DNA from: Pseudonocardia ammonioxydans
GTDB taxonomy: Bacteria; Actinomycetota; Actinomycetes; Mycobacteriales; Pseudonocardiaceae
Length of the DNA stretch: 64,000 bases
Assembly: GCF_900115005.1 (NCBI RefSeq)
Contig: NZ_FOUY01000002.1
Coordinates: forward strand, 248,001 to 312,000
Direction: 5' to 3'
Position numbers and translations under genes: made by a program. The notes beneath the pieces are model-generated. The model did no database searches and was not told the origin of the DNA. It was given only the letters and a program-made list of their open reading frames with translations. Below are positions 19,209 to 28,237 of this stretch, one piece after another (the stretch's first letter is position 1; each line of letters starts with the position of its first letter).

Positions 19209-19655
19209 ATGGTCGACCAGGCGCGCGCACGCAAGCTCGCCAAGCGGATCTCGCAGATCGTCGCGGAAGCGCTCGAGCACGAGGTGAAGGACCCTCGCCT
19301 GTCGATGGTGACGATCACCGACACCCGGGTCACCGGCGACCTGCGGGAGGCCACCGTCTACTACACGGTGATGGGCGCGAAGCTGGACCAGGAGCCGGAC
19401 ACCGCCGGCGCGGCCGCCGCGCTGCAGAGCGCGGCCGGCGTCCTGCGCAGCCGGGTCGGTCAGCAGACCGGGGTCCGGCACACCCCGAGCCTGGCCTTCG
19501 TCCTGGACCAGGTGCCCGACGAGGCCCGCCGGATGGAGGAGCTGCTGGCGCAGACCCGTGCCTCGGACGCCGAGGTCGCCCGGCTGGCCGCATCGGCGTC
19601 ACCGGCCGGCGAGGCGGACCCCTACAAGACCCCGCGGGAGGACGAGGCGGAGTGA
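19209..19655 (+). CDS. rbfA: 30S ribosome-binding factor RbfA
   Basis: RbfA helps mature the 16S rRNA 5' end. The 148-residue protein has the KH-like core: [42 protein letters not shown], and the C-terminal [20 protein letters not shown]. The end is acidic and less conserved. ATG 19209 follows GGAAGGAG. Its stop overlaps the start of the DHH gene (GTGA). Confidence 0.96.
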   Translation: MVDQARARKLAKRISQIVAEALEHEVKDPRLSMVTITDTRVTGDLREATVYYTVMGAKLDQEPDTAGAAAALQSAAGVLRSRVGQQTGVRHTPSLAFVLDQVPDEARRMEELLAQTRASDAEVARLAASASPAGEADPYKTPREDEAE

Positions 19656-20647
19656 ACGCCGCACCCGCGTATCCGCTGCCCGGCCCCGGCCCGGTCGATC
19701 CGGCCGGGGCCGCGGCGTTGCTGCGGCAGGCACGCGACGTGCTGGTCGTCGGGCACGTCCGGCCGGACGCCGACGCCGCCGGCAGTGCGATAGCCCTGGC
19801 CACGGCGCTGCGCCGGGCGGGGACCGAGGCGATCGTGGCGTTCGGCGGGCCGGACCCGGTGCCCGGCACCGTCGGGGTCCTCGACCGGGACGGGATCGTC
19901 GTGCCGACGGCCGAGGCGCCGGCCGCCCCGGACCTGCTGGTCTGCTGCGACATCTCGGCCGCACCGCGGCTCGGCGACCTGGCCGGGCGTCTGGACCGGG
20001 CGGGCGCCTCGCTCGCGATCGACCACCACGCGTCGTTCACCGGGTTCGCGACCCACCACCTGGTCGACCCGGGGGCACCGGCCACCGTGCTGCTGGTCCG
20101 CGGAGTCCTCGACGAGCTCGGTGCCCGGCTCGACCCGGTGCTGGCCCGGTTGCTGTTCGCCGGGCTCTACACCGACACCGGCGGCTTCCGGTGGGGCGGT
20201 GCGGACGCGTTGCGGCTGGGCGCCGAGCTCGTCGACGCCGGGGCCGAGCCGCGGACGCTGCTGCGCGAGCTCTCCGGGACCCGGCCGTTCGCGTGGCTCG
20301 CCGCGCAGGCGGATGTACTCGCCGGCGCCCGGTCCGAGCCCGCCGCGGCCGGCGGCGCCGGGCTGGTGTGGGCGGCCGTCGACGCCGCCACCACGGCCCG
20401 GTTCCGGGACGAGACGGTCACGCTCGTCGGGCAGCTGCTCGCGACCGCGGGCGACGGCGTCGCCGCGCTGCTCACCGAGACCGATCCCGGCGCGTGGTCG
20501 GTGTCGTTGCGCGGCACCGGGACCCCGGACCTCTCGCGGGTCGCGACGACCCTCGGTGGCGGCGGGCACCCGGCCGCCGCCGGCTTCGAACGTCCCGGCA
20601 CCCGCGACGAGATCCTCGCCGCGCTGCGCGCCGCCCTCTCGCCCTGA
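19652..20647 (+). CDS. DHH/DHHA1 phosphoesterase (NrnA-like)
   Basis: Bifunctional oligoribonuclease/PAP phosphatase-type enzymes degrade nano-RNA, pAp or cyclic dinucleotide products. The 331-residue protein shows the metal ligands of the DHH domain in [20 protein letters not shown], the DHH motif AIDHHAS and GLYTDTGGF, followed by a DHHA1 domain with [11 protein letters not shown]. Its start overlaps rbfA by four bases, completing the operon in the usual actinobacterial order. The exact substrate cannot be told from the sequence. Confidence 0.9.
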   Translation: MNAAPAYPLPGPGPVDPAGAAALLRQARDVLVVGHVRPDADAAGSAIALATALRRAGTEAIVAFGGPDPVPGTVGVLDRDGIVVPTAEAPAAPDLLVCCDISAAPRLGDLAGRLDRAGASLAIDHHASFTGFATHHLVDPGAPATVLLVRGVLDELGARLDPVLARLLFAGLYTDTGGFRWGGADALRLGAELVDAGAEPRTLLRELSGTRPFAWLAAQADVLAGARSEPAAAGGAGLVWAAVDAATTARFRDETVTLVGQLLATAGDGVAALLTETDPGAWSVSLRGTGTPDLSRVATTLGGGGHPAAAGFERPGTRDEILAALRAALSP

Positions 20648-20745
20648 CCGCGGTGGTGGGCACGCCCCACCTCGCCCGGGGTACCTGCGTTGCGGCACCG
20701 CAGCGGGTCGTAGCGTGTCCGGCGCCGACAGCACAGGAGGTACGT

Positions 20746-21396
20746 GTGAGTTCCGAGCCCGCTCCGGTCCCCGGTGGGGACACCAGCGGTTGGCGCGAGT
20801 TCCTCCGGGCCTGGGTGCGCAACCCCGCCCGGGTCGGTGCCGTCTGGCCGAGCTCACGGCGGCTGTCGGAGAAGCTCGCGCGGGTCGCACCGGGCCACGG
20901 GAGCCCGGTCGTGGTGGAGCTGGGCCCCGGGACGGGGTCGACGACCGCCCAGGTCTCCCGCCGGCTGCCCCCGCAGGCGCGCCACCTCGCCGTCGAGCTC
21001 GACCCCGGGATGGCCCGCTACCTGCAACGCGGCCACCCCGATGTCGAGGTCGTCAACGGGGACGCCCGCAAGCTCGGCGAGCTGCTCGCCGAGCGCGGTA
21101 TCGAGCACGTGGACGCGGTGGTCTCCGGGCTGCCGTGGTCGCTGTTCGACGCGCAGACCCAGCGGGAGATCCTCGGGCAGGTCGTCGACGTCATCGGCGA
21201 CACCGGCGCCTTCGCGACGTTCGCCTACTCCCACACCCTCCCGATCCCCTCGGCACGCCGGTTCAAGGCGACCCTGCACGAGGTGTTCGACGAGGTCGTC
21301 ATGACCCGGACGGTCTGGCGCAACATGCCGCCGGCGTTCTGCTTCCTCTGCCGCAGGCCGCGCCCCGGGGGCCCGCGGCCCGGCGCACCGCGCTGA
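20746..21396 (+). CDS. SAM-dependent methyltransferase, PmtA-like
   Basis: The 216-residue protein has a Rossmann methyltransferase core: VVVELGPGTGSTTAQVSRRL (motif I), AVELDPGMARYL (motif II) and VVSGLPWSLF (motif IV). The preceding RNPARVGAVWPSSRRLSEKLA is typical of COG3963 phospholipid N-methyltransferases, which also resemble rRNA dimethylases. The substrate is a guess; phosphatidylethanolamine is possible. GTG 20746 follows AGGAGG. The MATE transporter starts 4 bp downstream and is probably co-transcribed. Confidence 0.75.
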   Translation: MSSEPAPVPGGDTSGWREFLRAWVRNPARVGAVWPSSRRLSEKLARVAPGHGSPVVVELGPGTGSTTAQVSRRLPPQARHLAVELDPGMARYLQRGHPDVEVVNGDARKLGELLAERGIEHVDAVVSGLPWSLFDAQTQREILGQVVDVIGDTGAFATFAYSHTLPIPSARRFKATLHEVFDEVVMTRTVWRNMPPAFCFLCRRPRPGGPRPGAPR

Positions 21397-21400
21397 GACC

Positions 21401-22768
21401 GTGACACGGACGGTGCGCACGCCGGGCGGGGCCCGGGACGTGCTGCGGCTGGCGGTGCCGGCGCTGCCGGTGCTGGCGGCCGAACCGCTGTACCTGCTGG
21501 TCGACACCGCCGTCGTCGGACGGCTGGGGGCGCTGCCGCTGGCCTCGCTGGCCGTCGCCGCGGTGCTGTTCGCGCAGGTCACCACGCAGCTGACGTTCCT
21601 GTCGTACGGGACGACCGCGCGGGCGTCGCGGTTCTACGGGGCCGGTCGCCGGTCCGCGGCGGTCACCGAGGGCGTGCAGGCGACCTGGCTCGCCCTCGCC
21701 GTCGGCGTCGTGGTGATCGGGCTCGGGCAGCTGCTCGCCGCGCCGGTCGCGGGCGTGCTCGCCGGCGGCGACGCGATCGCCGACGGCGCGGTGTCCTGGT
21801 TGCGGATCGCGCTGCTCGGCGCGCCGATGGTGCTGGTCACGCTCGCCGGGAACGGCTGGATGCGCGGCGTGCAGGACACCCGGCGCCCGATGTACTACGT
21901 GCTCGCCGGCAACGGGCTGTCCGCGCTGCTGTGCCCGTTCCTGGTGCACGGGGCCGGGACGTGGGACGGCTGGGGCCTGGAGGGCTCGGCGGTGGCGAAC
22001 GTCGTCGCCCAGACGGTGTCGGCGTCGCTGTTCCTGGCGGCGCTCGCGGTCGAGCGGCGGCGCGCACCGGCGGAGGACCCGGTCCGGCTGCGCCCGGACA
22101 CCACGGTGCTGCGTGCCCAGGTGACCCTGGGCCGCGACCTGGTCATCCGCTCGCTCGGGTTCCAGGCCTGCTTCCTGTCCGCGACCGCGGTCGCCGCCCG
22201 GTTCGGCGCGGAGTCGGTGGCCGCGCACCAGATCGTGCTGCAGCTGTGGGTGTTCCAGTCGCTGGTGCTCGACGCGGTCGCGATCGCGGCCCAGGCACTC
22301 GTCGGGTCGGCGCTGGGCGCCGCCGCGGCCGACCCGGAGGGCACCGCGCACGCCCGCGCGGTCGCCGCCCGGGTGACCCGCTACGGCCTGCTGCTGGGCT
22401 GCGTGTTCGCGGTCGTGTTCGCCGCGCTGTACCCGGTGCTGCCCGGGGTGTTCACCGGCGACGCCGCGGTGCTCGCGACGGTCCCGGCCGCCTGGTGGTT
22501 CTTCACGGCGTTGCAGCCGATCGCCGGCGTGGTGTTCGCCCTCGACGGTGTGCTGCTCGGCGCGGGGGACGCCGCGTTCCTGCGGACGGCGACCCTGCTC
22601 GCCGCCGTCGGCGGGTTCCTGCCGCTGATCTGGCTGTCCCTGCTGTTCGGCTGGGGCCTGGCGGGGATCTGGACCGGGCTGTCCGCGTTCATGGTCGTGC
22701 GGCTGCTGTCGGTGGGGTGGCGGGCGCGCTCGGGTCGCTGGGCCGTCCCCGGCGAGGTGCGGGCCTGA
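21401..22768 (+). CDS. MATE family efflux transporter
   Basis: The 455-residue protein has twelve hydrophobic segments and the two-bundle layout of MATE (DinF-type) exporters. It begins DVLRLAVPALPVLAAEPLYLLVDTAVVGRLG, and the motif around NGWMRGVQDTRRPMYYVL and QALVGSALGA is typical of the DinF branch. These pumps expel drugs or metabolites using H+ or Na+. GTG 21401 lies 4 bp after the methyltransferase stop. Substrate is unknown. Confidence 0.9.
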   Translation: MTRTVRTPGGARDVLRLAVPALPVLAAEPLYLLVDTAVVGRLGALPLASLAVAAVLFAQVTTQLTFLSYGTTARASRFYGAGRRSAAVTEGVQATWLALAVGVVVIGLGQLLAAPVAGVLAGGDAIADGAVSWLRIALLGAPMVLVTLAGNGWMRGVQDTRRPMYYVLAGNGLSALLCPFLVHGAGTWDGWGLEGSAVANVVAQTVSASLFLAALAVERRRAPAEDPVRLRPDTTVLRAQVTLGRDLVIRSLGFQACFLSATAVAARFGAESVAAHQIVLQLWVFQSLVLDAVAIAAQALVGSALGAAAADPEGTAHARAVAARVTRYGLLLGCVFAVVFAALYPVLPGVFTGDAAVLATVPAAWWFFTALQPIAGVVFALDGVLLGAGDAAFLRTATLLAAVGGFLPLIWLSLLFGWGLAGIWTGLSAFMVVRLLSVGWRARSGRWAVPGEVRA

Positions 22769-22780
22769 CCGCGCCGCCCG

Positions 22781-24751
22781 TCACGGGCCGGCCTGCTCGG
22801 TGTGCGCAGCGCGCTCGGTGTGTGCCGTGCGCTCTCCGGGCTCGGCGGGGCCGGCGGGCCCGTCCTGCGGCTCGGCGGGGAGCGGCAGGCGCACGGTGAA
22901 GACGGTGCCCGAGCCGTCGTCGCGGGGGCCGACGGTGACCCGCCCGCCGAGGCGGCGGGTGATCCGGTCCACCAGCGCCAGGCCGATGCCGCGCGGCCGC
23001 CCGCCCGGCGCGGCGCGGGTGCTGAACCCGAACGTGAACAGCTCCTGCGCGGTCTCCGGCGGCACGCCCGGACCGCTGTCGGCCACCTCCAGCACGGCGC
23101 AGCCGTCGGCGGTGCCCAGCGCGACGGCCACGGCGCGTTCGGTGTCGCGGGGCCGGCCGGCCACCACCTCGACGGCGTTGTCGACCAGGTTCCCGACGAG
23201 CGACACCAGGTCGTCGGCCGCGTAGGGCAGCCGCAGCTCGGGGAGCACGTCCGGGTCGCAGGTGTCGGTCACGGTGAACGCCACGTCGCTCTCGGCGGCC
23301 AGCCAGGCCTTGGCGGCGAGCAGCGCGGCGAGCACCGGGTCGAGGACCTCGGTGACGACCCGGGAGCCGGGCCCGCGGGTGCGGTCGAGGGCCGCGGTGC
23401 CCGCTGCCGCGGCGTCGGCGGTGTCGCCGAGCTCGATCAGGGTGAGCACGGTCTGGAGCCGGTTGGCGAACTCGTGGGCCTGCCCGGACAGGGCGTCGAC
23501 CTTCCCGCGGGCGTCGTCGCGCTCCCGCAGTGCGCCGGCGAGCTCGGTCCGGTCGCGCAGGGTGAACACCCGCGTGCCCGGCCCGGCCGCCGGGCCCGCG
23601 TGCCGGCTGTTGACCAGCAGCACCCGCTCCCCGGCGAGGGCGGGCTCGTCGTGCAGGTTCTCCCGCAACCCGCGCACCAGCACCGCCAGCACGGCGGGGT
23701 CGATGCCCATGCCGGTCAGCGGGTGCCCCGGCTCGGCCGGGTCGCCACCGGCATCGTCGCCGGCACGGCTACCGGCACCGGCACGGCTACCGCCACCGCC
23801 ACCGCCACCGGCGCGGCTACCGCCACCGTCACCGCCACCGGCGCGGCTACCGCCACCGTCACCGCCACCGGCGCGGCTACCGCCACCGCCACCGCCGCCG
23901 GCACGGCCACCGGCACCGCCGCTGTCACCGCCGGTTCCGGCACTGTTGACACCGCCGGAACCGGAACCGGCGCGGGAGACGGGCGCCAGCAACCGCCGGG
24001 CCTCGGCGTTGACCACCACGAGCAGCCCGTCGCCGTCGACCACCAGCAGCCCCTCGCTCACGGCGTGCAGCACGGCGTCGTGGTGGGTGTAGGCGGCGGT
24101 GATCTCGTCCGGCTCCAGGCCCAGGGTCTGGCGGCGCAACCGCCGGGCCAGCAGCGCGGCGAGCCCCAGCCCGAGCAGCAGCGCGATCCCGGCCGCCGCG
24201 GCGATCCCCGGGAGCCAGCGGAACGCCAGGTCACCGATCCGGGTCTGCAGCACCCCGACCGAGACGACGGCGATGACCCGGCCGTCCACGATCACCGGTG
24301 CCACCGTGCGCACCGATGGGCCGAGCGTGCCGGGGTAGAGCTCGGTGTAGGTGCGGCCCGCCACGGCGGGCGCGATGCTGCCCTGGTAGATGCCGCCGAT
24401 CCGGTCCGGGCTGTAGTGGCTGTAGCGCACACCCTCCGGCGACATGACGACGATGAAGTTGGTGCCGGTGGCCACCCGGACCCGCTCCGCGATCGGCTGC
24501 AGGCGTCCGGACAGGTCGGGCACGTCGCCCCCGCCGCGCAGCACGCCGATCACCGCGGGGTCGGTGGCCAGGCCGAGCGCGGTGGCCCGGGTGAGCCGTC
24601 CGGCGGCGTCGTGCTCCAGCTCGCGGGCGCCGTAGACACCGAGCGCGGTGAGCCCTCCGACGGTGAGCAGCACCGTCACCACCTGCAGCACGAACAGGCG
24701 GCGGACGAGCTTCGATCTCCGCAGGGAGGGAGAACGGAACGGCCGGCGCAC
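22781..24751 (-). CDS. CitA/DcuS-type sensor histidine kinase with glycine-rich insert
   Basis: The 656-residue kinase has TM1 (about 18-42), an outside single-Cache/PDC sensor (about 43-175, with VVMSPEGVRYSHYSPDRIGG), TM2 (about 180-201), and a cytoplasmic PAS that is broken between residues 262 and 335 by a repeated GGGSRAGGGD stretch. It ends with the phospho-acceptor helix QAHEFANRLQTVLTLIELG (His about 426) and an ATPase domain (N box VGNLVDNAVEV, DSGPGVP, GIGLALVDRI). Such sensors detect citrate or C4-dicarboxylates, consistent with dctA next door. GTG 24751 is chosen; an upstream start at 24814 is possible. Confidence 0.88.
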   Translation of the reverse strand: MRRPFRSPSLRRSKLVRRLFVLQVVTVLLTVGGLTALGVYGARELEHDAAGRLTRATALGLATDPAVIGVLRGGGDVPDLSGRLQPIAERVRVATGTNFIVVMSPEGVRYSHYSPDRIGGIYQGSIAPAVAGRTYTELYPGTLGPSVRTVAPVIVDGRVIAVVSVGVLQTRIGDLAFRWLPGIAAAAGIALLLGLGLAALLARRLRRQTLGLEPDEITAAYTHHDAVLHAVSEGLLVVDGDGLLVVVNAEARRLLAPVSRAGSGSGGVNSAGTGGDSGGAGGRAGGGGGGGSRAGGGDGGGSRAGGGDGGGSRAGGGGGGGSRAGAGSRAGDDAGGDPAEPGHPLTGMGIDPAVLAVLVRGLRENLHDEPALAGERVLLVNSRHAGPAAGPGTRVFTLRDRTELAGALRERDDARGKVDALSGQAHEFANRLQTVLTLIELGDTADAAAAGTAALDRTRGPGSRVVTEVLDPVLAALLAAKAWLAAESDVAFTVTDTCDPDVLPELRLPYAADDLVSLVGNLVDNAVEVVAGRPRDTERAVAVALGTADGCAVLEVADSGPGVPPETAQELFTFGFSTRAAPGGRPRGIGLALVDRITRRLGGRVTVGPRDDGSGTVFTVRLPLPAEPQDGPAGPAEPGERTAHTERAAHTEQAGP

Positions 24752-24837
24752 GGACCCACCCTGCCACCGGGGGAACGGCAGGGGGGACCGGGCGCCGGCC
24801 GGGTCGATCCGCACGCGGATCGGGTCGGGCCGCCGGG

Positions 24838-26349
24838 TCAGGACCCGGCGGTGACCTTGTCGCGGCGGTCGGTCCGGTCACCGGACCCGGCGGTCTCGGT
24901 GTGCGCTGTGCCGGCCTGCCCGCTGTCGGCGTCCTCGGTGCCGGCCTCCTCGGTGCCGGCTTCCTCGTCGTCGGCGTTGTTGCCGTGCGCGGCCTCCATG
25001 TCGGCCTCGACCAGCTGCGGGTCGTCGAGGACCGCGGCCAGGCGCTCCCGGTCGAGCTCGCCGTTCCAGCGGGCGATGACCAGGGTGGCGACGACGTTGC
25101 CGATGGCGTTGGTCAGCGCCCGGCCCTCGGACATCACGCGGTCGATGCCGACGATCAGCGCCAGGCCGACCACGATCGCCTCGGGGGTGAAGAACTCCCC
25201 GCCGAAGGCCTGCAGCGACGCGGCCAGGGTCACCAGGCCGGCCCCGGTGACGCCGGCGGCGCCCTTCGAGGTCAGCACCATCAGCAGCGCCAGCCCGATC
25301 TGCGCGCCGAGCGGCAGGACCTCGCCACCGGCCTGGATGATGAACAGCGCGCCCAGGGTCAGGTAGATGCAGGTCCCGTCCAGGTTGAACGAGTAGCCGG
25401 TCGGGATCACCATGCCGACGGTCTGCTTCGAGGCGCCTGCGGACTGCAGCTTGGTGAGGAACCGCGGCAGCACCGACTCCGACGACGAGGTGCCGACGAT
25501 GATCAGCAGCTCGTCCTTGATCAGGCGGATGACCTTGAGGACGTTGAACCCGGCGGCCCAGGAGACCACGCCGAGCACGCCCAGGACGAACACCGCGCAG
25601 GTGCCCCAGAAGACCAGCATCAGCATGCCGAGGTTGGCCAGGGACTCGGGGCCCATCTGGCCGACGGTGTAGGCCATCCCGCCGAACGCGGCGACCGGCG
25701 CCGCCCACATGATGATCTTGATGATGCCGAAGATCACCTGGGCGATCGACTCGACGCCGCCGACCAGGCGGGTCCGCAGGGCCGGGTTCAGCGACGAGAT
25801 CGCGCAGGCGGTGAGGATCGCCAGCACCAGCACCTGCAGGACCGAGTTCTCGACGAACGGGCCGAAGAAGCTGTGCGGCAGCAGGGAGTCCTGGATGAAC
25901 GGGATCAGGCCGGACTCGTCGCCACCGCTCGCGGCCTCCTCGCCGGCCTTCGCGAGGTCGCTCGGGTCCGGCTGGGCCTCGAAGCCCGCGCCGGGCTGGA
26001 AGAGGTTGCCCGCGAGCAGGCCCAGGGTCAGCGCGATCACCGTCATGACCAGGAAGTAGCCGAGGGCCCGCAGGGCCAGCCCGCCCGCCCGGGCCAGGTT
26101 GCCCAGCGAGGCGATGCCCACCACCACGGTGCAGAAGATGACCGGTCCGATGATGACCTTGATCATCTGGACGAAGGTGTCGGCGAGCCACTTCGTCTCG
26201 CCGGCGAAGTCCGGGGCCAGGAGCCCGACCAGGATGCCGGAGACGATACCGACGATGACCCAGAACCAGAGCTGGGAGTAGATCTTCTTCCGGGGCCGGA
26301 CGGGTGTCGTGCCCGTGCCCGCGGAGCCGGCTGTGGCGGCGTCGGCCAT
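24838..26349 (-). CDS. dctA: C4-dicarboxylate:cation symporter DctA
   Basis: DctA imports succinate, fumarate and malate. The 503-residue protein has the DAACS family features: PRKKIYSQLWFWVIVGIVSG at the N-terminus, the Ser-rich re-entrant loop GTSSSESVLPR, the NLDGT motif (GYSFNLDGTCIYLT) and a GIDRVMSEGRALTNAIGN helix. A long acidic C-terminal tail of about 70 residues is added. ATG 26349 follows GAGGAGGA. It sits between its likely sensor kinase (87 bp downstream on the same strand) and a divergent response regulator. Confidence 0.93.
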   Translation of the reverse strand: MADAATAGSAGTGTTPVRPRKKIYSQLWFWVIVGIVSGILVGLLAPDFAGETKWLADTFVQMIKVIIGPVIFCTVVVGIASLGNLARAGGLALRALGYFLVMTVIALTLGLLAGNLFQPGAGFEAQPDPSDLAKAGEEAASGGDESGLIPFIQDSLLPHSFFGPFVENSVLQVLVLAILTACAISSLNPALRTRLVGGVESIAQVIFGIIKIIMWAAPVAAFGGMAYTVGQMGPESLANLGMLMLVFWGTCAVFVLGVLGVVSWAAGFNVLKVIRLIKDELLIIVGTSSSESVLPRFLTKLQSAGASKQTVGMVIPTGYSFNLDGTCIYLTLGALFIIQAGGEVLPLGAQIGLALLMVLTSKGAAGVTGAGLVTLAASLQAFGGEFFTPEAIVVGLALIVGIDRVMSEGRALTNAIGNVVATLVIARWNGELDRERLAAVLDDPQLVEADMEAAHGNNADDEEAGTEEAGTEDADSGQAGTAHTETAGSGDRTDRRDKVTAGS

Positions 26350-26429
26350 GTCGCGTCCTCCTCGACGAGTTCGGTCCGGTGCACCCTGCAAGCAGGCCGT
26401 GCGCTGCGGCAACAGGGCCGGGACCGGGT

Positions 26430-26460
26430 TTGAGGAAGCCTTGAGGAAACGGGCTACGCT
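26430..26460 (+). promoter_or_regulatory. Direct-repeat operator and -10 box of the response regulator
   Basis: TTGAGGAA occurs at 26430-26437 and again at 26441-26448, 11 bp apart, the one-helical-turn spacing typical of OmpR-family binding sites. TACGCT (26455-26460) ends 7 nt before the regulator's GTG. The site also lies upstream of divergent dctA, so the regulator could control both genes. Binding is inferred. Confidence 0.5.
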
Positions 26461-26467
26461 GACCGGC

Positions 26468-27127
26468 GTGCGAGTTCTGCTGGTCGAGGACGACCCGGTT
26501 CTCGGCGACGCGTTGCGCCGCACACTCGTGCAGCACGGCCACACGGCGGAGCTGGTCGGCAGCGGCACCGCCGCGCTCGCCGCGGTCGCCCGGGCCGAAC
26601 CGGACGTCGTCCTGCTGGACATGGGCCTGCCCGACCGCGACGGCATCGGCGTCTGCCGGGAGATCCGGGAGCGGTCCCGGGTGCCGATCCTGGCCATCAC
26701 CGGGCGGGGCGAGGTGGCCGCCCGTGTGCAGGGCCTGCGCTCCGGCGCCGACGACTACCTCGTCAAACCGGTCTCCACCGACGAGCTGCTGGCCCGGATC
26801 GAGGCCGTGCTGCGCCGCTCCACGGGCGGGTCGGTGGCCGGCACCGTGACGATCGCCGACGTCGTCGTCGACCTGGAACGCCGGTCCGTCGTCGCCGGCG
26901 GCGACGAGGTCGCGCTCACCCGCAAGGAGTTCGACCTGCTCGCCACGCTCGCCCGCCGCGAGGGCGCGGTCGTGCCGCGCCCGGAGCTCCTCGAGCAGGT
27001 CTGGGGGATCGCCGACGCCTCCGCGGCGCGCACCCTGGAGGCACACGTGGCGTCGTTGCGGTCCAAGCTGGGTGCCCGCGAGGTCGTCGTCACGGTCCGC
27101 GGGGTCGGGTACCGGCTGGCGTGCTGA
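26468..27127 (+). CDS. OmpR-family response regulator
   Basis: The 219-residue protein has a receiver domain (VRVLLVEDDPVLGDALRR; phospho-acceptor Asp in VLLDMGLPDRDG; Lys in DDYLVKPVS) and a winged-helix output domain (ALTRKEFDLLATLARR; RTLEAHVASLRSKLG; VRGVGYRLAC). It is probably the partner of the CitA-type kinase that flanks dctA. Such kinases usually pair with CitB/DcuR-type regulators, so the OmpR-type output is slightly unusual. The GTG 26468 start and TACGCT 7 nt upstream indicate a leaderless mRNA. Confidence 0.9.
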   Translation: MRVLLVEDDPVLGDALRRTLVQHGHTAELVGSGTAALAAVARAEPDVVLLDMGLPDRDGIGVCREIRERSRVPILAITGRGEVAARVQGLRSGADDYLVKPVSTDELLARIEAVLRRSTGGSVAGTVTIADVVVDLERRSVVAGGDEVALTRKEFDLLATLARREGAVVPRPELLEQVWGIADASAARTLEAHVASLRSKLGAREVVVTVRGVGYRLAC

Positions 27128-27138
27128 GCCCGCGTTCG

Positions 27139-27144
27139 TACGAT
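27139..27144 (+). promoter_or_regulatory. truB -10 box, leaderless
   Basis: TACGAT ends 8 nt before the GTG start of truB, predicting a transcript that begins at the start codon. Confidence 0.45.
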
Positions 27145-27152
27145 CTCCCGCC

Positions 27153-28049
27153 GTGCCTCCCCGTCAGCCGCCCCCGCCGCCCGGTCTCGTGATCGTCGAC
27201 AAGGACCGCGGGCCGACCAGCCACGACGTCGTCGGCAAGCTGCGCCGGATCATGGGAACCCGCAAGGTCGGCCACGCCGGGACACTCGACCCGATGGCCA
27301 CCGGGGTACTCGTGATCGGCATCGAGCGGGCCACCAAGCTGCTCGGGCACCTGTCGCTGGACACCAAGGCCTACACCGCGACCGTCCGGCTGGGCGGTGC
27401 GACCACGACCGACGACGCCGAGGGCGAACCGCTCGGCGAACCGGTGCCGGTGGAGGCCACCGAGGACCGGGTCCGCGCCGGGATGGCCGGGCTGACCGGC
27501 GACATCGAACAGGTGCCGAGCGCCGTCTCCGCGGTCAAGATCGACGGGAAGCGGGCCTACCAGCGGGTGCGCGACGGCGAGACCGTCGAGATCCCGGCCC
27601 GGCCGGTCACCGTGTCCGCGTTCGACCTGCTCGCGGTGCGCCGGGAGGGGCCGTTCCTCGACCTCGAGGTGGCCGTCGACTGCTCGTCCGGCACCTACGT
27701 CCGGGCGCTGGCCCGTGACCTGGGCGCGGAGCTGGGTGTGGGCGGGCACCTCACCGCGCTGCGGCGTACCCGGGTCGGCCCGTTCACACTCGAGCACGCG
27801 CGCACCGTCGAGGAGCTGGCCGCGTCCCCGGGGCTGTCGCTGGACCTGGCCGCGGCGGTCGCGACGGCGTTCCCGCGGGTCGACGTCGACGCCACCGCCG
27901 CCACGGACGTCCGGATCGGCCGGTCGCTTTCCCCGGCCGGGATCACCGGCACCTACGGCGTGTTCGGCCCGGACGGCGCCGCCCTCGCGCTGATGGCCGA
28001 CCGCGGCCGGAGCGCGCGCCCGGTCGTCGTGCTCGACCCGGCGGGCTGA
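27153..28049 (+). CDS. truB: tRNA pseudouridine(55) synthase TruB
   Basis: TruB makes pseudouridine 55 in the T-loop of tRNAs. The 298-residue protein shows the catalytic block KVGHAGTLDPMATGVLVIG with its Asp, the motif RAYQRVRDGE, and CSSGTYVRALARDLG. The C-terminal PUA-like region is short. The start is GTG 27153, giving a Pro-rich N-terminus and 8 nt from a TACGAT box. Tandem repeats follow the stop. Confidence 0.95.
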   Translation: MPPRQPPPPPGLVIVDKDRGPTSHDVVGKLRRIMGTRKVGHAGTLDPMATGVLVIGIERATKLLGHLSLDTKAYTATVRLGGATTTDDAEGEPLGEPVPVEATEDRVRAGMAGLTGDIEQVPSAVSAVKIDGKRAYQRVRDGETVEIPARPVTVSAFDLLAVRREGPFLDLEVAVDCSSGTYVRALARDLGAELGVGGHLTALRRTRVGPFTLEHARTVEELAASPGLSLDLAAAVATAFPRVDVDATAATDVRIGRSLSPAGITGTYGVFGPDGAALALMADRGRSARPVVVLDPAG

Positions 28050-28054
28050 GCGCA

Positions 28055-28190
28055 GACCCGGCCGAGTCTGTGACCCGGCCGAGTCTGTGATCCGGCCGAG
28101 GCCTGTGACCTGGCCGAGCCCGCGGCCCCGCTGAACCCACGACCCGGCCGGCCGAGCGCCGGCCCGGCCGAACCCGCGACCCGGCGGGCG
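28055..28190 (+). repeat. 17-bp imperfect tandem repeats after truB
   Basis: The unit GACCCGGCCGAGTCTGT is perfect at 28055-28071 and 28072-28088, and then decays over several more copies to about 28190. The array starts 6 bp after the truB stop and fills the gap to ribF, where no gene is seen. Confidence 0.7.
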
Positions 28191-28224
28191 GACGCCCGGT
28201 GGCCGGGCGGACGGGCCCGTTCCG

Positions 28225-28230
28225 TAGGCT
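28225..28230 (+). promoter_or_regulatory. ribF -10 box, leaderless
   Basis: TAGGCT ends 7 nt before the GTG start of ribF. Confidence 0.5.
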
Positions 28231-28237
28231 CGCCGCC

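Noticed and set aside
13991-19354. 1787-codon open frame on the minus strand opposite nusA-infB
   Set aside because: It is antisense to well-supported genes. High GC content removes stops from the opposite strand, and its composition (Arg/Ala/Thr/Gly/His) is that of a shadow frame.
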